Of a stretch of 64,000 bases of DNA, positions 34,601 to 48,210 are shown one piece after another. The translations under genes were made by a program, and so were the position numbers. Every line of letters begins with the position of its first letter. Position 1 is the first letter of the stretch. The notes below the pieces were generated by a model. That model was not told the DNA's origin and did no database searches. It saw only the letters and a list, made by a program, of their open reading frames with translations. Source of the DNA: Malania oleifera (lineage: Eukaryota > Streptophyta > Magnoliopsida > Santalales > Ximeniaceae); contig NC_080423.1 of NCBI RefSeq assembly GCF_029873635.1, forward strand, positions 109,075,087 through 109,139,086, in the 5' to 3' direction.

Positions 34601-37600
34601 AGTGTCGCAGCTCAGAGTCATAGATAGAGGTCTGCGTCTAGCTAATTCCAGTCGAGGGCCATGGAGAGGAGATCATTATGGGGGTAGTTAGGGACGGATG
34701 ACAGGCCGCGGTGGTCCTCTGGGTGGACGAGCTATTCTTACTTGTTCTAGATGTGGCCATAAACATCCAGGTGAATGTAGAATGAGAGAGGACGTTTGCT
34801 ACTATTGTAGGAGACCTAGGCACAGGTCCTAGTCGTGTCAGGGATTGCCAGTTTGGGCACCAACTCCCAAACCGTATTAGGGTGGTCATCAGGCGCCCCG
34901 TGGAGGCCAACAGAGGAACACTGCACCAGCGAGAGTGTACGCGTTGATGTCGAGTGATGCCGATGTAGTTGGAGGCATGATTACAGGTACTCTTACTACT
35001 TTCTCATATACATCCGTTGTTTTATTTGATACAGGTATCACCCACTCTTTTATTTCATCGATGTATGCTAAGTTAACGGGTATAAGCTACAGTTGTTGAA
35101 TGTTGGATTAGCTATAGCTACACCGACTAGGTCAGTGGTGAGATGTAGGAGGGTACTCAAGAGCTTTCCAGTGATTATTCAGGGGAAGGTATTTTCAGCC
35201 AATCATGTGATCTTAGATATGCAGGGGTTTGATATAATTTTGGGTATGGATTGGTTGGCAGTTAACCATGCTAGTATCAATTGTCACTTGAAAGAAGTGA
35301 TTTTTAGACCTCCGGGTGAGTAAGAATACAGGTTTCTTGGCTCACGTGTACGTTCTTCACCATAGCTTGTGTTAGCTATTCAAGTGAGGAAACTGATTCA
35401 AGAGGGCTATCAGGGATTTATTGCCTACATAAAGGAATTGCCAAAGAAGAAGTGAAACAGACTGATATTTCTGTGGTGAGAGAATTCTCATATGTATTTC
35501 TAGAATAATTACCTAGTTTGCCACTAGACCGTGAAGTTGATTTTACTGTGGATCTTCTACCAGGGTCGGTACCAATATCCAAAGCACCTTACCTAATAGC
35601 CCCAACCGAGTTAAAAGAATTGAAAGATCAATTGCAGGACTTGCTGAATAAAGGTTTTATCAGGCTAGCGTGTCGCCCTAGGAGCACCAATTCTATTTGT
35701 GAAAAAGAAGGATAGGACCATGAGAATGTGTATAGATTACAAAGAGATAAATAAACTGATAGTTAAGAATAAATATCTTCTTCCCATGATCAATGACTTG
35801 TTTGATCAGCCCAGGTCTACTCTAAAATTGACCTGCGGTCAGGTTATCGTCAAGTGAAAGTGAGGGCAGAAGACATCTCAAAGACAGCGTTTCGAACAAG
35901 ATATAGGCATTACAAGTTCTTAGTGATGTCATTTGGGTTGACTAATGCACCAGCGGTATTTATGGATTTAATGAATCGGGTGTTCCATTAGTATTTGGAC
36001 CAGTTTGTGATTGTATTTATTGATGATATACTGGTCTACTCAAGGAGTTTTGAGGAGCACGAGCACCATTTGAGGTTGGTATTGTAAACATTGAGAGAGA
36101 GAAAGTCATACGCGAATTTTAAGAAATATGAATTATGGCTGAGGCAGGTTTCTTTTCTCGGCCATGTGATCTCTGAGGCAAGTGTAGCGATTGACCCGAG
36201 TAAGATAGAGGCGGTAGTGAATTAGGTAAGACCGAGGAATTTCTAAGATGTTAGAAGTTTTCTGGGTTTAACGAGATACTACCGACGCTTTGTTGATGCT
36301 TTCTCCAGTTTATCAGGTCCACTGACGTGACTTATGAGGAAAAATATAAGGTTTGAATGGACTGATGACTATGAGTAGAGCTTTCAAGAATTGAAACAGA
36401 GGTTGGTTAATGCCCCAGTGTTCGCTATCCCATCGGGGGAGGATGGGTTTGTGATATACAGTGATGCATCCCTAAAGGGACTTGGATGCATATTGATACA
36501 GCACGACAGGGTTATCGCGTATGCTTCTAGACAGCTTAAAAAATATGAGAAGAACTATCATGTGCATGATCTAGAGTTAGCTACGGTAGTGTACACTCTT
36601 AAGATCTGGAGGCATTATCGGAAGTGCGAAATCTTCACAGATCACAAAAGCTTAAAATATTTCTTTACCTAGAAAGAGCTGAATATAAGGCAAAGAAGGT
36701 GGCTAGAACTTATCAAAGATTATGATTGTACTACTAGTTACCACCCAAGGAAAGCAAATGTAGTAGCAGATGCTCTGAGCAGGAAATCAATGGGACCAGC
36801 ACTGGAAGCTATGGAGTTTCAGCACCCGATCCTGATGGATTTGGAGAGACTTGGCGTGGAGTTAGTGGATGATAGTTCTCAAGCATTTGTTGCCAACCTG
36901 GTGGTACAACCTACGCTATATGAGAAGATTAAGGCCGCTCAAAGTGATGACGCAGAGTTAGCAGAGGTAATAGCCAAAGAACGGGATGATCAGGGAAAGG
37001 AATTCAGTATCTCTGATGATGGGGCTCTGAGGTTTCACACCAGATTGTGTGTGCCTGCAGATGATGATATTAGAAGAACAATCTTAGAAGAGGCACACAG
37101 ATCACTAAACACAGTTCATCCTATTAGTGCTAAAATGTATAGGGATCTGTGAGAGTATTTCTGGTGGAGTGGAATGAAAAGAGAAATTGTCGAATTTGTA
37201 CAGCAATGTTTGACGTGCCAGCAAGTTAAGGCTGAGCAGCAATGACCAGCAGGACAGTTGCAACCACTCTTTATTCCATAGTGGAAATGGGATCACGTCA
37301 ATATGGATTTCATTACTGGGTTACCACCAGTACGACAGGGATTGAATGCAATTTGGGTGGTTGTTGATCGTCTGACGAAGACCGCTCATTTCATCCCTAT
37401 TAAAGTCGGCTATTCCATGGACAGACTGGTACAAATATATGTTCAAGAGATAGTTCGCATCCATGGAGTGCCGGTATCCATAGTTTCAGACCAAAATCCT
37501 TGGTTCACTTCATGATTTTGAAAAAGTTTTCAAGAGGCTATGGGTACACAGTTAGCATTTAGTACGGCTTTCCACCCCCATAAAGATGGTCAGACTGAGA

Positions 37601-37659
37601 GGACAATCCAGACATTAGAAGATATGCTTCATGCATGCATGCTAGATTTTGGGGCACCT
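31603..37659 (+). mobile_element. Ty3/Gypsy element: 5' LTR, gag, protease, RT, RNase H, integrase (3' part lost)
   Basis: The 5' LTR is 31603-33602 (starts 'tgtaataaacc', ends 'gttaca'), followed by a primer site 'tggtatcaaagcc' near 33607. Domains follow in order: gag (about 33930-34630) with a zinc-knuckle region, aspartic protease (about 34970-35330), reverse transcriptase (about 35500-36300), RNase H (36391-36780, including DASLKGLG and YHVHDLELA) and integrase (about 37080-37655). A CACTA element interrupts integrase at 37660 and no 3' LTR is found. It has many breaks (more than ten) and is an old fossil. The order PR-RT-RH-INT is diagnostic of Gypsy. Confidence 0.9.
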
Positions 37660-38783
37660 CACTACAAAAAAACTAATTTTTAGTGACGAAAGTATTAGTG
37701 ACGGTTTTAAGAACCGTCACTAATAGTGTAAGTATTTGTGACGATTTTAAAACTGTCACTAATACTTTCATCTCTAAAAACTGCGTGGTAAACAATTTTT
37801 GCACGAAAATTTTTTCGGGAAAATATTAGCGACGATTCTAGAGTATTAGTAATGGATTAAATTCGTCACTAAAAGTCACTTATTAGTGACGATTAACAAA
37901 CCGTTACTACTAATATTTATGAATATATAAAAAAAAAATTTAGTCAAAGGTATTAGTGACGGATTGGGAAATCCGTCATTAATAATACGGTATTAGTGAA
38001 GGTTTTGAAACCGTGACTACTAGTATTTATATTTAAAAAATATAAAAAAAAAATTAGTTAAGGGTATTAGTGACGGATTAGAAGACTCGTCACTAATAAT
38101 AGGGTATTAGTAACGGTTTTGAAACCGTCACTATTAGTGTTTTTTATTTAAAAAATATTTTTAAAAAATTTAGTTAAGGGTATTAGTGTCGGATTGGGAG
38201 ACCCGTCACTAATAATAGGGTATTAGTGACAGTTTTGAAACCGTCAGTAATAGTTTTTTATTTAAAAAATATAATAAAAAAATTAGTTAAGGGTATTAGT
38301 GATAGTTTGGGAGACCCGTCACAAATAATAGGGTATTAGTGACGGTTTCAAAACCGTCACTAATAGTTTTTTATTTAAAAAAATTTTAAAAAAAAATTAG
38401 TTAAAGGTATTAGTGATGGATTGGGACGAGGAGACCTGTCACTAATAATAGGGTATTAGTGACTGTTTTGAAACCGTCACTAATAGTATTTTTTATTTAA
38501 AAAATAAAAAAAATTAATTAAGGATATTAGTGACGGATTGGGAGACCCATCACTATTAATAGGGTATTAATGACGATTTCAAACCCGTTACTAATAGTTT
38601 TTTATTTAAAAAATATTAAAAAAAAATTAGTTAAGGGTATTAGTGACGGATTAGGAGACCCGTCACTAATAAAAAGGTATTAGTGACGATTTTGAAACCG
38701 TCACTAATAGTTTTTTATTTAAAAAATATAAAAAAAAATTAATTAAGGATATTAGTGACGAAAAATTAAATTGGGAGACCCGC
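37660..38783 (+). mobile_element. CACTA element start with 113-bp tandem subterminal repeats
   Basis: It begins 'cactacaaaaaaac' inside the Gypsy integrase region. Eight or so tandem units of about 113 bp follow (starts near 37940, 38055, 38171, 38283, 38397, 38514, 38627 and 38740). Each has two hairpin-forming pairs, 'ttagtgacgga'...'cccgtcactaata' and 'tagtgacggttttg'...'aaccgtcactaatag', plus an A/T-rich spacer. No transposase is present and the other terminus is lost at the LTR start at 38784. Confidence 0.85.
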
Positions 38784-39783
38784 TGTAATAACCCGAAAAA
38801 AAAAATTTTTAAATTAATTAATTAATTAAAATTATTAATCAATTAATTAGTCTAATATTATTAAATTAATGTGTTAAATAAATAAATAAAAGAAACATAA
38901 AAAATTTAAATTAAATTAAAATTATTTATTAGTATTTAATTAGTTAAACATTATTGAATTAATTAATTAAATAAATAAATGAAAGAAATAGTAAAAAAAA
39001 AATTAATTGGAATAAATATATATATATATATAAAAGATTAATATAATATTAGTTATATGTATATATATACAAAACTTAACCTGTAAGAATTGGAAAGCAA
39101 AAAAAAAAAAAGATAAAGAAGCTGAGACCTGGGAATTTCAGAGAGAGAGACAGAGAGATCCTGCGCTCTGCCTCTCCGTCTCTGCCTCTTTCTCTCTCCT
39201 CAAGTTCGTCGGTCTAATGAGCACCAATCGGGAAACGGAAGGTGTCTTTGGATTCCTAACTCCACCACCAATATTTCTTCTAGAGCAGATTTGTCGTGGG
39301 AATTGCTTAGGCACTGCTCCTGGGAAAAGGTAATTTTTCCTTATTTTCTCAATTTTGCTTTAAATATACTGTTAAATCGATGACTGGGTACCACCACGTG
39401 ATCCTAGTCATGATTGCCGTCATTTTGACATGGATAAATTTTCAATTGGGATTTTTATGCCCAACTCAAAAGCAAAAGTGGGATTTGAGAAATTTGGTAA
39501 TTTGGTTAAGGGTATAATTAGTTATTGTGTATTTAAGGGCCTAGGAAGTATTAAAATAATATTTTATTTAGGATTAATTTAATGGAATTAGTATTTTTGA
39601 TTTAGGATCCGGGTGAGCGCCGCAGGTATTTTTCGAAGTCCCTGTTGGTGTAGTTCAAAAAACCAAGTAAGGGGGAAAATATATATTAAATCAGAATTTT
39701 TATAAATTTAATGAAAAAATAAATTGTGTTATATATACGTGTATATGTTTCAATATAGGTAAAATGTCAACTGTTTAAATTGC

Positions 39784-39824
<41 letters not shown>

Positions 39825-40652
39825 TATGCGAAAATGAACGGATGAAAATGGAAAAATATTTTCAGTGTAATTATGTAAGAAATGAAAGGTATTTTCAGTA
39901 TATAAACGTTAAATATTGGTTGGCTTATTTTACAGGCAATGTATGAATTTTACTGTTAAACTGTGTGACATGAGATTCTGTGCAAATATATGTTAAATGT
40001 ATGAGATGCAACTTAAGTAAGTAAAGCAATGAAAATAAAATGTGATATGGACAATGTTGCATGTATATGTTAAATGCAATCATGTAAATCTAAGACAGCT
40101 GAAAGATAGTCATGTTAGCAGATCTAGTTCATTTCTATATGAACTAACTGATGACAGTTAAAAGAAGCTGTGTTAGATTTTAGCGCATTTCTATGTGTAC
40201 TAACTGATGATGACTAAAGATTAGTTGTTGTACAAAGGAATGAAATGAAAACGTTATGCAATGAAATGACAATGGAATGACAATGTAATGAAATGAAATG
40301 TGAAATGTGAATAATACAAATGGGAAAAAGTCATTTAAAGTGAAATGCAATGCAATGAACAGATGTGTATGATTGAATAATGATAGAAAAAAAAATGATG
40401 TATTATGATATTAGAAGTATGTATATACATAAAACATGTTACGATTGGGCGAGACATACCTTTTGCCTGAGGGCTTGCTGAGTAAGGCGAGTGCACTAGT
40501 AGCTACAGATGTGGGCGTAGCCGCATAACATACTAAGGCAGAGGAAACCTACTTGTATGGGTGGGTAGATTTCCCTATCATTATGGTCTTTACCGATAAG
40601 CTTTTGTATGAACTGTGTGAGTACAAGATTAATTTATCACTTAAGGGCTTAT
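38784..40652 (+). mobile_element. Ty3/Gypsy LTR fragment inserted next to the CACTA array
   Basis: It starts 'tgtaataacccg' and is collinear with the LTRs at 10344 and 13167: an AT-rich head, a CT-rich leader near 39150-39210, 'gatcctagtcatgattgccgtc' variants, and the 'gagggcttgctgagtaaggcgagtgc' module near 40480. It stops before the usual LTR end, where another LTR-like start lies at 40653. It contains a (TA)n run at 39789-39821. A fossil piece with no coding part. Confidence 0.8.
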
Positions 40653-40745
40653 TGTTAGAACCCGAAATATGAAAAATGGGTTAAATATTAAGAGATGGGC
40701 AAATTTGGAAATTGCCTGGGTCAAAGGGCTATAAAGGAAATTTTC
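40653..40745 (+). mobile_element. Short LTR-start fragment of another family
   Basis: Begins 'tgttagaacccgaaatatg', resembling an LTR 5' end, and is cut after about 90 bases by Copia-derived DNA. Confidence 0.4.
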
Positions 40746-40905
40746 ATTTCTTCCAAAGTCCAAGAAATGCACCTTCATCGGTTACGGTGAAGATGAGTAT
40801 GGGTATCACATTTGGGACGATGAAAACAAGAAGGTGATTAGAAACAGAGATGTGATTTTTAATAAAAAGGTAATGTACAAAAATAGACACACAATAGAAC
40901 CACGT
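40746..40905 (+). mobile_element. Ty1/Copia fragment (end of integrase region)
   Basis: The translation includes [19 protein letters not shown] and [11 protein letters not shown], matching the segment after the integrase core of the Copia element at 51670-57303 in the MADS intron. Only about 50 codons remain. Confidence 0.8.
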
Positions 40906-43140
40906 AAATCTGGTGTTCTTTTTTTATGTGATTATCTTTTCTTATGTGTGTGATTATTGTTCCTAGATACCTAACAAGCATGTAATAAGTTTTGCTACTC
41001 ACCAAAGACAAATCATGAGAAGAAATCTTTATGAATGGTATACGTGCAATTTCATGATTTATTGAAGTAGGAAAGAAATTGAATGGAAATTTGAATAGAA
41101 AATATTATAAAATTAAGTAAGAAATTCGATTTCACTCCTCCTTGTTCTCCTCGTTCTCCTTGTTCCATTCCTAGCTACTTAAACCAATAACATGCAACTA
41201 TTGTACATGTGGTAAGTAATAATGGTCGGAATGGGAGGAATGAAATCAAATTTATCACTTATGCTATCCATTTGAATTTTCATCCCTATTGTTCCTATCT
41301 CATTATATTTCGCAAATCAAACATGACTTTAATTTATCTTGATTTCAAGACTTAAATCAGCAGAATATTAGTAAAGTGATATGCTCTGACATTATTCTTC
41401 CCAAGTGTATTAGAGAATGGTTGTTTGGTTTCTACTGGCTTCTTCTTTTTCTTTTTTTCTTTTTTTCCTTCCTTAAGGTCGTTAATACATTCTATTTTGA
41501 TAAAGAAAATAGTAGCAAAGTAATTCTTTTTTTCTTTTTCTTTTTTTTATTGAATGGAGGGCTAACAACCAAGATGAAAGTAAATTAATTATAAGAACAC
41601 TAAATTGAAACAAATCACCATGGGAGAGCTCTTTTCAGAATATCCTAAAGTAATAAAATAATTACACCAACAAGGGAGTTTACTCCAAAACATGAGAACG
41701 CAAATTAAGAATGAGTGTGAAAATAGAAATCTAATGAGTAAATTGTATTATTGACCATCTTATAGTTTGTTACAATTATTGGAAGATGAAGTAGTAATTA
41801 TATATGTACTCAGCCACTATAACAAATTAATGAATTAAGTATGATGATTGGTCGATAAATCAAAATATTTTTTTCTTTCATGAATGAATTAATGAGTAGG
41901 GTTCCCATTATAATTTCATTTGCCTTCTCTTGGTAGTTCTTTTGAATATTACGGGTTTCTTTCATCTACCTTTTACCTTCCCTTCATAGTGCTTTTGACT
42001 TTTCTGGATTTCTCTTCATCTACCTCCATCGTTTGGCATCAAAGCGTCACACTCTTAGATTTTTTTTTATTTTTTTTCTCCCATGGAGCAAGAAGAGCCA
42101 GAGATCAAGAAGACAATGTTGTAGACACTCTATTTGGGTCGGTGGTTATATGGCAAGATTTAGGGATTTATACCCTATTTTCATTTCATTTAAGGTATTT
42201 TTAGGTTGTTTTGGTAATTTAACTTTTGAAAAAATTGCATTGATGTGTCATTTAAGGTCTTTGCCTAAGCGGTCACTCTCCAGGTGGGTACCCCATTTTG
42301 CTCAACCTCACCGCCTCGTTTTGGTATTCATACATTAGGAGTTGTATGGTATTTTTATTAGTACTTTTAGAGTCCAATCAAGAATAATAAATACATATAC
42401 CAAAAAAAAAACAAAAAAACAAAAAAAACAAAACAAAATATTCAAAAAAATAGCAAAAAATAAAAGCTCCACGAGCCATTCAAAATCGAGAGAAGGAGAG
42501 TACAATCAACTACACTAAAGAGTTCTAGAAAATGCTAAATGATGTTCAATTTATCTTGTCTCTAGAAATGGCAATGGATTAAAGTTTTCAATAAATTAAA
42601 GATGTCTTCTAAATTAGGACAATAAATATTGTATAAGTCGATGTTCGAAATATCTACCATTCTTCCAAGAGTGAGACCTCTCACACTAGCGATAATAACT
42701 CTAAATAAGCCAAAGGTCATATTAGAAGCTCTATTATTAGGAGGCAACAAACAAACCAGTTCCTATGATTGATTTAGGTGGGAGGCCACAACAATATTGA
42801 TCACTCATTCACTTGCTTCAAATGGGATAAAGTGGATCATCACCTTACCAAACCTAATCGAAGATGTTCATGAGGAGAAATTCTTTAAAGACCCCTAATC
42901 AGCATATGTTTGCTGAGAAAGAAGGCTTAGCTACATGAAGAGATTGAAGCTGCACAAGGAAGGTGAGGCCTTGGTAATTCAGAGAACTCTTCACTAATCC
43001 AAAGGTTGAAATTCATAAATATAACATTGGTTAATTTCACTCCAAGATATTTAAAACTCAGCGAATCTCATGACAAAGTTCATGTGCCATTATTGGAATA
43101 AGTTAACGTGAAAATATTTGTTTATCAAGAGATAGGTGAA
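40906..43140. other. Intergenic DNA, no gene recognised
   Basis: AT-rich with several poly(T) and poly(A) tracts (41440-41550, 42060-42080, 42400-42450). Open frames are short and lack domains. Confidence 0.5.
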
Positions 43141-43144
43141 TTGC

Positions 43145-43800
43145 TTGGGCCTGGGCTTCCCAAGGCTTTGTTAGGACCGGAGAAGCCCATGGTACCGGTG
43201 GGCTTAATACACATAGTGAATACCAACTTGATCCAAAAGTTTAAGCCTATTGGATTTTAGGTCAAACCATGTATCTAATGTAGGACAAACTCACAAGTGG
43301 AATTCTCAACAATCTCCCCCTCACTTGTGAAGTCAACCTGCTCCCCCTTGAACGCAAACTATCTCCCTTATGGGAGTAAGTCCAATTCCCCAACAATTGC
43401 TCAAGTCGGCCTTACCACTAGCGCCTTACATGTCTTGGATTGCATTCCACGTGCCTTCAAATCGATTCTACCTCCCACGTCTTGATTCTATTCAAATCTA
43501 TCCCCAGTCTAGATGATTCTTATTAGCCTCAGTCACACACTTGGTCCTCCAACTATTAGCACGTCAAAAGAATTAGTTTCACATCTCAACTTTTTTACGA
43601 TATTGCTCAATCATAATTACGAACCATCGGCTCTAATACTACTTGTTAGGAAACTTTGATAAAAACAAAAATAAAAACACAAAAACAACACCAAGATATA
43701 CGCGGTTCGGCTAAATTCAGCCTACGTCCACGGGAGAGATAGCTAGTATTTGCTTGGGCCTTTTAACCCTTATGGGGACTTTTTCTTGCCAAGTGCCTAC
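43145..43800 (-). mobile_element. LTR-retroelement remnant with polypurine tract and primer-like site
   Basis: Read on the minus strand, 'gtgagggggagatt' (plus about 43312-43325) is a typical Copia polypurine tract followed by an LTR-like 'tgttgagaattcc'. On the other side a degenerate primer-like site ('agtattagagcc', about 43628-43640) precedes LTR-like DNA containing 'cgcggttcggc'. The interior is only about 300 bases with no coding domain. Broken and old, or a miniature derivative. Confidence 0.5.
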
Positions 43801-43862
43801 CATTAGTGTTTTAATTAAAGATTAGCAAGTATTAATAGTTGATGCCATTGTCATGCATGTAC

Positions 43863-43864
<2 letters not shown>

Positions 43865-43917
<53 letters not shown>
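43865..43917. repeat. (TA)n microsatellite
   Basis: About 50 bases of uninterrupted TA. Confidence 0.95.
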
Positions 43918-43920
<3 letters not shown>

Positions 43921-46900
43921 AAACCTAAAACAATGTATACTATCATTTTATGCTTCTATATTAACAATCCATTTGGAGCTTGAAAAATATTGAAGAAAAA
44001 AAATTAAAAAAAATTATTTTTTCATGTTTGTTTATCAAGAAAAATGAGAAAGAAAATTTAAAAAATATACTGAATCGTTTAAAAAAATTAATTTAATACA
44101 CCTTTAATATTTTATTTTTCTTAATTTTTAATCATATCAAAATATTTTTTTGTTTTTAATAGTATTTGATGTAGAGAGAGAAAATATAGTGAAAAATAAG
44201 TTTTTTCTTATTTTCTTATCCATCATTTCCTTTCCACAAGCAAAATATTTGACCCAAAGTAACCCTAAAAACATTATTTAATCGATGAAGTTATAATTTT
44301 ATAGTTCATGGTTCAAACATATATTGTTTTTATTTATTAAAAAGTAACTTAATTTCACAAGAGGACTTAATTCAAAAGTAGATTCAAATCTAAAGATGCA
44401 TAGTGTCATGTAATCTATCATTCAATGACCCTCTCAAAACAATCAGACAAAAAAAAGGTTGAGTCAAGACTTTTTAAAAGGAGAGAAATGACAACTTGAG
44501 AGTTTATCACAGTAAATTATCAGGGGTACATCAATGGGCGGACGGCTTTCACTCCCGGGTTTAGTGTCGTATCATAGTGTTCAAAGTGACGCAATAGTGA
44601 TTAAAGTCCCTACATTATCAAAAAAAAAAATTACTTAAACATAATTTTTTAAGGAAATGAGATAAAATCATTTAGACTTTAGGGAACAAAATTTTGCTCC
44701 TTGTTAAAAGGCAAGTGGACCAAATTAAATTTTATGTATTTGAGGTTTTTGGATTTTGTTGACATTGAAACTATAAGTAGAAATGCATACGTGTCATGCA
44801 TATGACTCTCTCCATAAAAAAGAATGAAGAAAATTGTGAATTTAGTTACCCAAAAATGTATACGAAAACTTTTTGTTTCTTTTTATTTTTTTGTTTACCT
44901 CTATAATTATTAATTTTGATAAGATTAGCATAAGGGCATTGATTTATAGATTTGCCATAAATAATTAAAATAAATAAAGAAAATATTAACTCTACTTCAT
45001 CGAATTTAGAGTTTGATTTGATAAGTACATTTATTTGAATTTCTTTGAAAGTAATGTAATTTGCATTACATTGTTTTCCATAACAATTTTTCAAATGTAT
45101 AATTTAAATTTTAGGATGAGGAAAAATATTTAGCCTAGTTTTTTTTTTTTTTAATCTATTTTATTTGATATTGCAAGTAAAATTTAGATTTGTTAATAAT
45201 ATATCTTCAATCCATTCAACTATAAAAATAGTAATAATAAATATCTTAAAGAAAATGAAAACCATCCAAAAATAATTTCAAAATATGTATTTTTAAAAAA
45301 TAATTTTCATTTTACTTAAAAACATCCATTTTCCTTTTAAATAAAATTTCATCGATCTTCTCGATAGTCACTCCAATAACAAGTTGATGGACTACGTTTA
45401 TTATTGGTTTGGAATTTGAAATTTATACTCACTTCCACTTAGAAGAGGATGAAAATTTTAAAAATATAATAACTAGTAGCTCAAAAAAAAAAAACTTGAA
45501 TGCTTTTATTTGAATTTTAGATTTAAATTTATATAAATTTATATAAAATATAGTGTGAAATTATACAATTTTTTTATATATTTATACTCATCTACATTTA
45601 AATCCTAAAAATTATATTTTTAAACGCTATATATCTTAATTATGAAAAAATATATGTCTTAGATTAAAATCAAAATATATAATAAAGACATTAGATAATA
45701 AAAAAAAATACGGAGAGCCTTCTACGGTGACCTAAGTGGTAAATTCAAAACTCTTCTAGTTAAATTAGGAGTCTTAAAGGTTATAATTTTTTATTTAGAA
45801 TAATACTTTTACATATAAAAAATGATAGAGTGGTGGATCCATTATTTCGGTAAAGTAATCAAGTGTCTAAAAGATTAGGCAATGCCTTTTTAAAAATAAA
45901 AATAAAAAAAATAAATACAAAAATATAGCCCAATGAAATAAGGTAATAATGAAATTCTCCACTAGGGCAGCCTCCCCTAGTTGAAGACAAAAGTGCTTTC
46001 CCATCGCCCACGCCTAGGGTTGAAATTGCTGCCAAAGAAAAACCCTGGCGTGTCGATCTGCCATTTGATGAATATATGGGACCCATCTGTCCGCATCTAG
46101 GACAGGTGTTGCTCCTCCATTGAATCCCAACCCTAAAATACACTTTCACAATTTTACTTTTATTTTTATTTTTTATCAACGAAAACCACACATATGCTTA
46201 TTAGGATGTAATAGATTTTATTGGATGTATCGAGAAAGATGAGTTGTTGGATTTAATTTTTTATAAGTAAAATGTCTATTTAAAAATATTATTCATAACA
46301 AAATTATTGTGCTATCGACACGTTTAATTCGATATAATAATTATTCTTAGATTAAGATAAAATATAATTTAAATATTGAGAATCGAGGGAATAGATAGTA
46401 CTTATATGTTCCTAATTATTTCGTTGAAGGTTACCATGTGAATATAAACTACATTTTCCTCTAAGCATTAACTACAAGTTAGTTAAGTTTTTTTTTCTCA
46501 ATCAACATTTTAATATTAGAGGTTTTTAATTTGAATTCAGGTGAAGGACAAACAAAAAAAAGTATAAATGGAAAATTAACTTTGTCAGTGAGTCTTGATC
46601 GTGCGATGTCATTGAGAAATAAGAATTTGTATTTTCAAAAGATTTTCCGTAATTATTTCTAGTATGGAATGAGTTAATCATCCACTTTGGTATCTTATTG
46701 AACAAAAATGGTGATATTCTTCCTCTATTGATTAAAATTTTCTATTTTTAGGAATTAACATAATCATCTAATAAGAAGGGTTTTAATTTTTTTTTAAATG
46801 AACAATTTAAAGACCTATTGATTCTAACAACTGATTGCAAAGTTGATCATTCGGACCCTTCAATTCATAGATGTGGATCTCAGGCCTGTGAATGGGAATA

Positions 46901-47190
46901 TTCCTGAACTCACAAACTCAAACCCATCTAATTAATAAAAAGAAAGTACCTATTAAATACTCATTAAGACATATACATAATATATTTATTTTAACTTTTT
47001 CTTTAAATTTTCTCCAAAAATATGAGTTAAATATATTTAAAAAAAAACAACCTTCATTTATTTATTTTTTCTTTAATATCTTAACATTTGTGAGTTAACT
47101 ATACTTATATATATTATTTAATTTTTTTTATTCACATATTTTTTTAAAATAATTTAAAATTTTATAAATGATACTTTCAAACTGATATAC
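43918..47190. other. AT-rich intergenic DNA
   Basis: No supported gene. The stretch 45960-46140 is richer in G and C and has a minus-strand open frame containing CPRCG, but no family is recognised. Confidence 0.5.
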
Positions 47191-47194
47191 CTCA

Positions 47195-47590
47195 AAATAT
47201 CCTCACTCAAAAGGAGGAACCATTTCAAAACCACTATTAAACCTCCTTACAGAAGCGACATGTAAACCTTAATACATATACATTCATGAGAAGGAACGAT
47301 TGCAAAACTATACTTAAAACCTCTACATAAGTGTCCATAAAACCACTGTAATCCCACAAATACAATAATGACCATCAATGCTGGATTGATGAGGGTCAAC
47401 CTCCACCACTATAAAAAGGAGGCTTGGAGAATAGGTAAGCATCTCGCTCATATCCATTTATTTATACTGTTGCAATTTAAAGTCTTTCATTAGTCCCTTA
47501 CTTTGGCATCGGGGTGATTTCCAGAGTACTCCCCGGGTCTTCCCAATCATTCTTACTTGATTCTTTTCAAATAGTCATGATCAAGGAACG
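47195..47590 (+). mobile_element. Possible solo LTR or LTR fragment
   Basis: A TATA-like 'actataaaaagg' near 47408 is followed by 'ggcatcggggtga' and 'actccccgggtcttccc', a combination common at the transcribed end of plant LTRs. Ends and target duplication were not identified. Confidence 0.35.
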
Positions 47591-48149
47591 ATCCACGAAA
47601 GTCGTTTAATTTTCAAGCAGCAATACAATCTATTTATCATTTTCTCATAAATATTTCAAAAAATATAATTTACCTAAAGGGTACATGGTGCATCATACAC
47701 ATATACATTAAATATTATAATTTATACATATAAAAAATTTAATATATTTTTTTATAAAACATCGATAGGTGTCTAATCTAAACCTAACTCATTCATTAAT
47801 TGATTGAATTCGAATCAATTAATCCATTTATAAACTGTGGTCTTCCCAAACTTATTTTAAACACATGAATAATAATTTTTGGACCGAAACCCAACTTGCC
47901 ACTCCTAAAGATCAACAAAGATGCAGAAAGAAATTAAAAGAAATATATATTTAATATATCATATCACCTTCACTCAAAAGGGCGCATGATGGTTCACCAT
48001 GATTTATATATATAACTTTATAGATGCAACTAAGTTTTATTGTTGCTTTTTTTCTGAACCGCCTACGTCAAAATCCAAATTCTACGAATTAGGATTGACT
48101 AGGGAGGCGACAGCCATGGTAGGGTAGGGGGACCCCATCAATCAATGCC

Positions 48150-48210
48150 CTAGGACACGTGTTGTCTCCTTTGACGTCGTTGTACAATCATACAATCTTC
48201 CACGTGTCGC
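48150..48210 (+). promoter_or_regulatory. G-box / ACGT element cluster upstream of the MADS-box gene
   Basis: CACGTG at 48156-48161, TGACGTCG at 48172-48179 and CACGTG at 48201-48206 lie within 51 bases, about 1.1 kb upstream of the MADS start codon. Such cores bind bZIP and bHLH factors in plants, and clustering of three is notable. A regulatory role is inferred. Confidence 0.45.

Noticed and set aside
37940-38783. CRISPR-like spacing of repeats
   Set aside because: The units are contiguous tandem repeats with palindromes inside a CACTA element in plant DNA. There are no unique spacers of constant length and no cas genes.
42840-43090. Possible LINE reverse transcriptase piece (minus strand, FKYLGVKLTN-like)
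   Set aside because: Only about ten residues look familiar and the surrounding frame does not continue; probably chance.
45859-46191. Minus-strand 110-residue frame with CPRCG
   Set aside because: A single CxxC pair, low-complexity ends and no recognisable family; not enough to call a gene.
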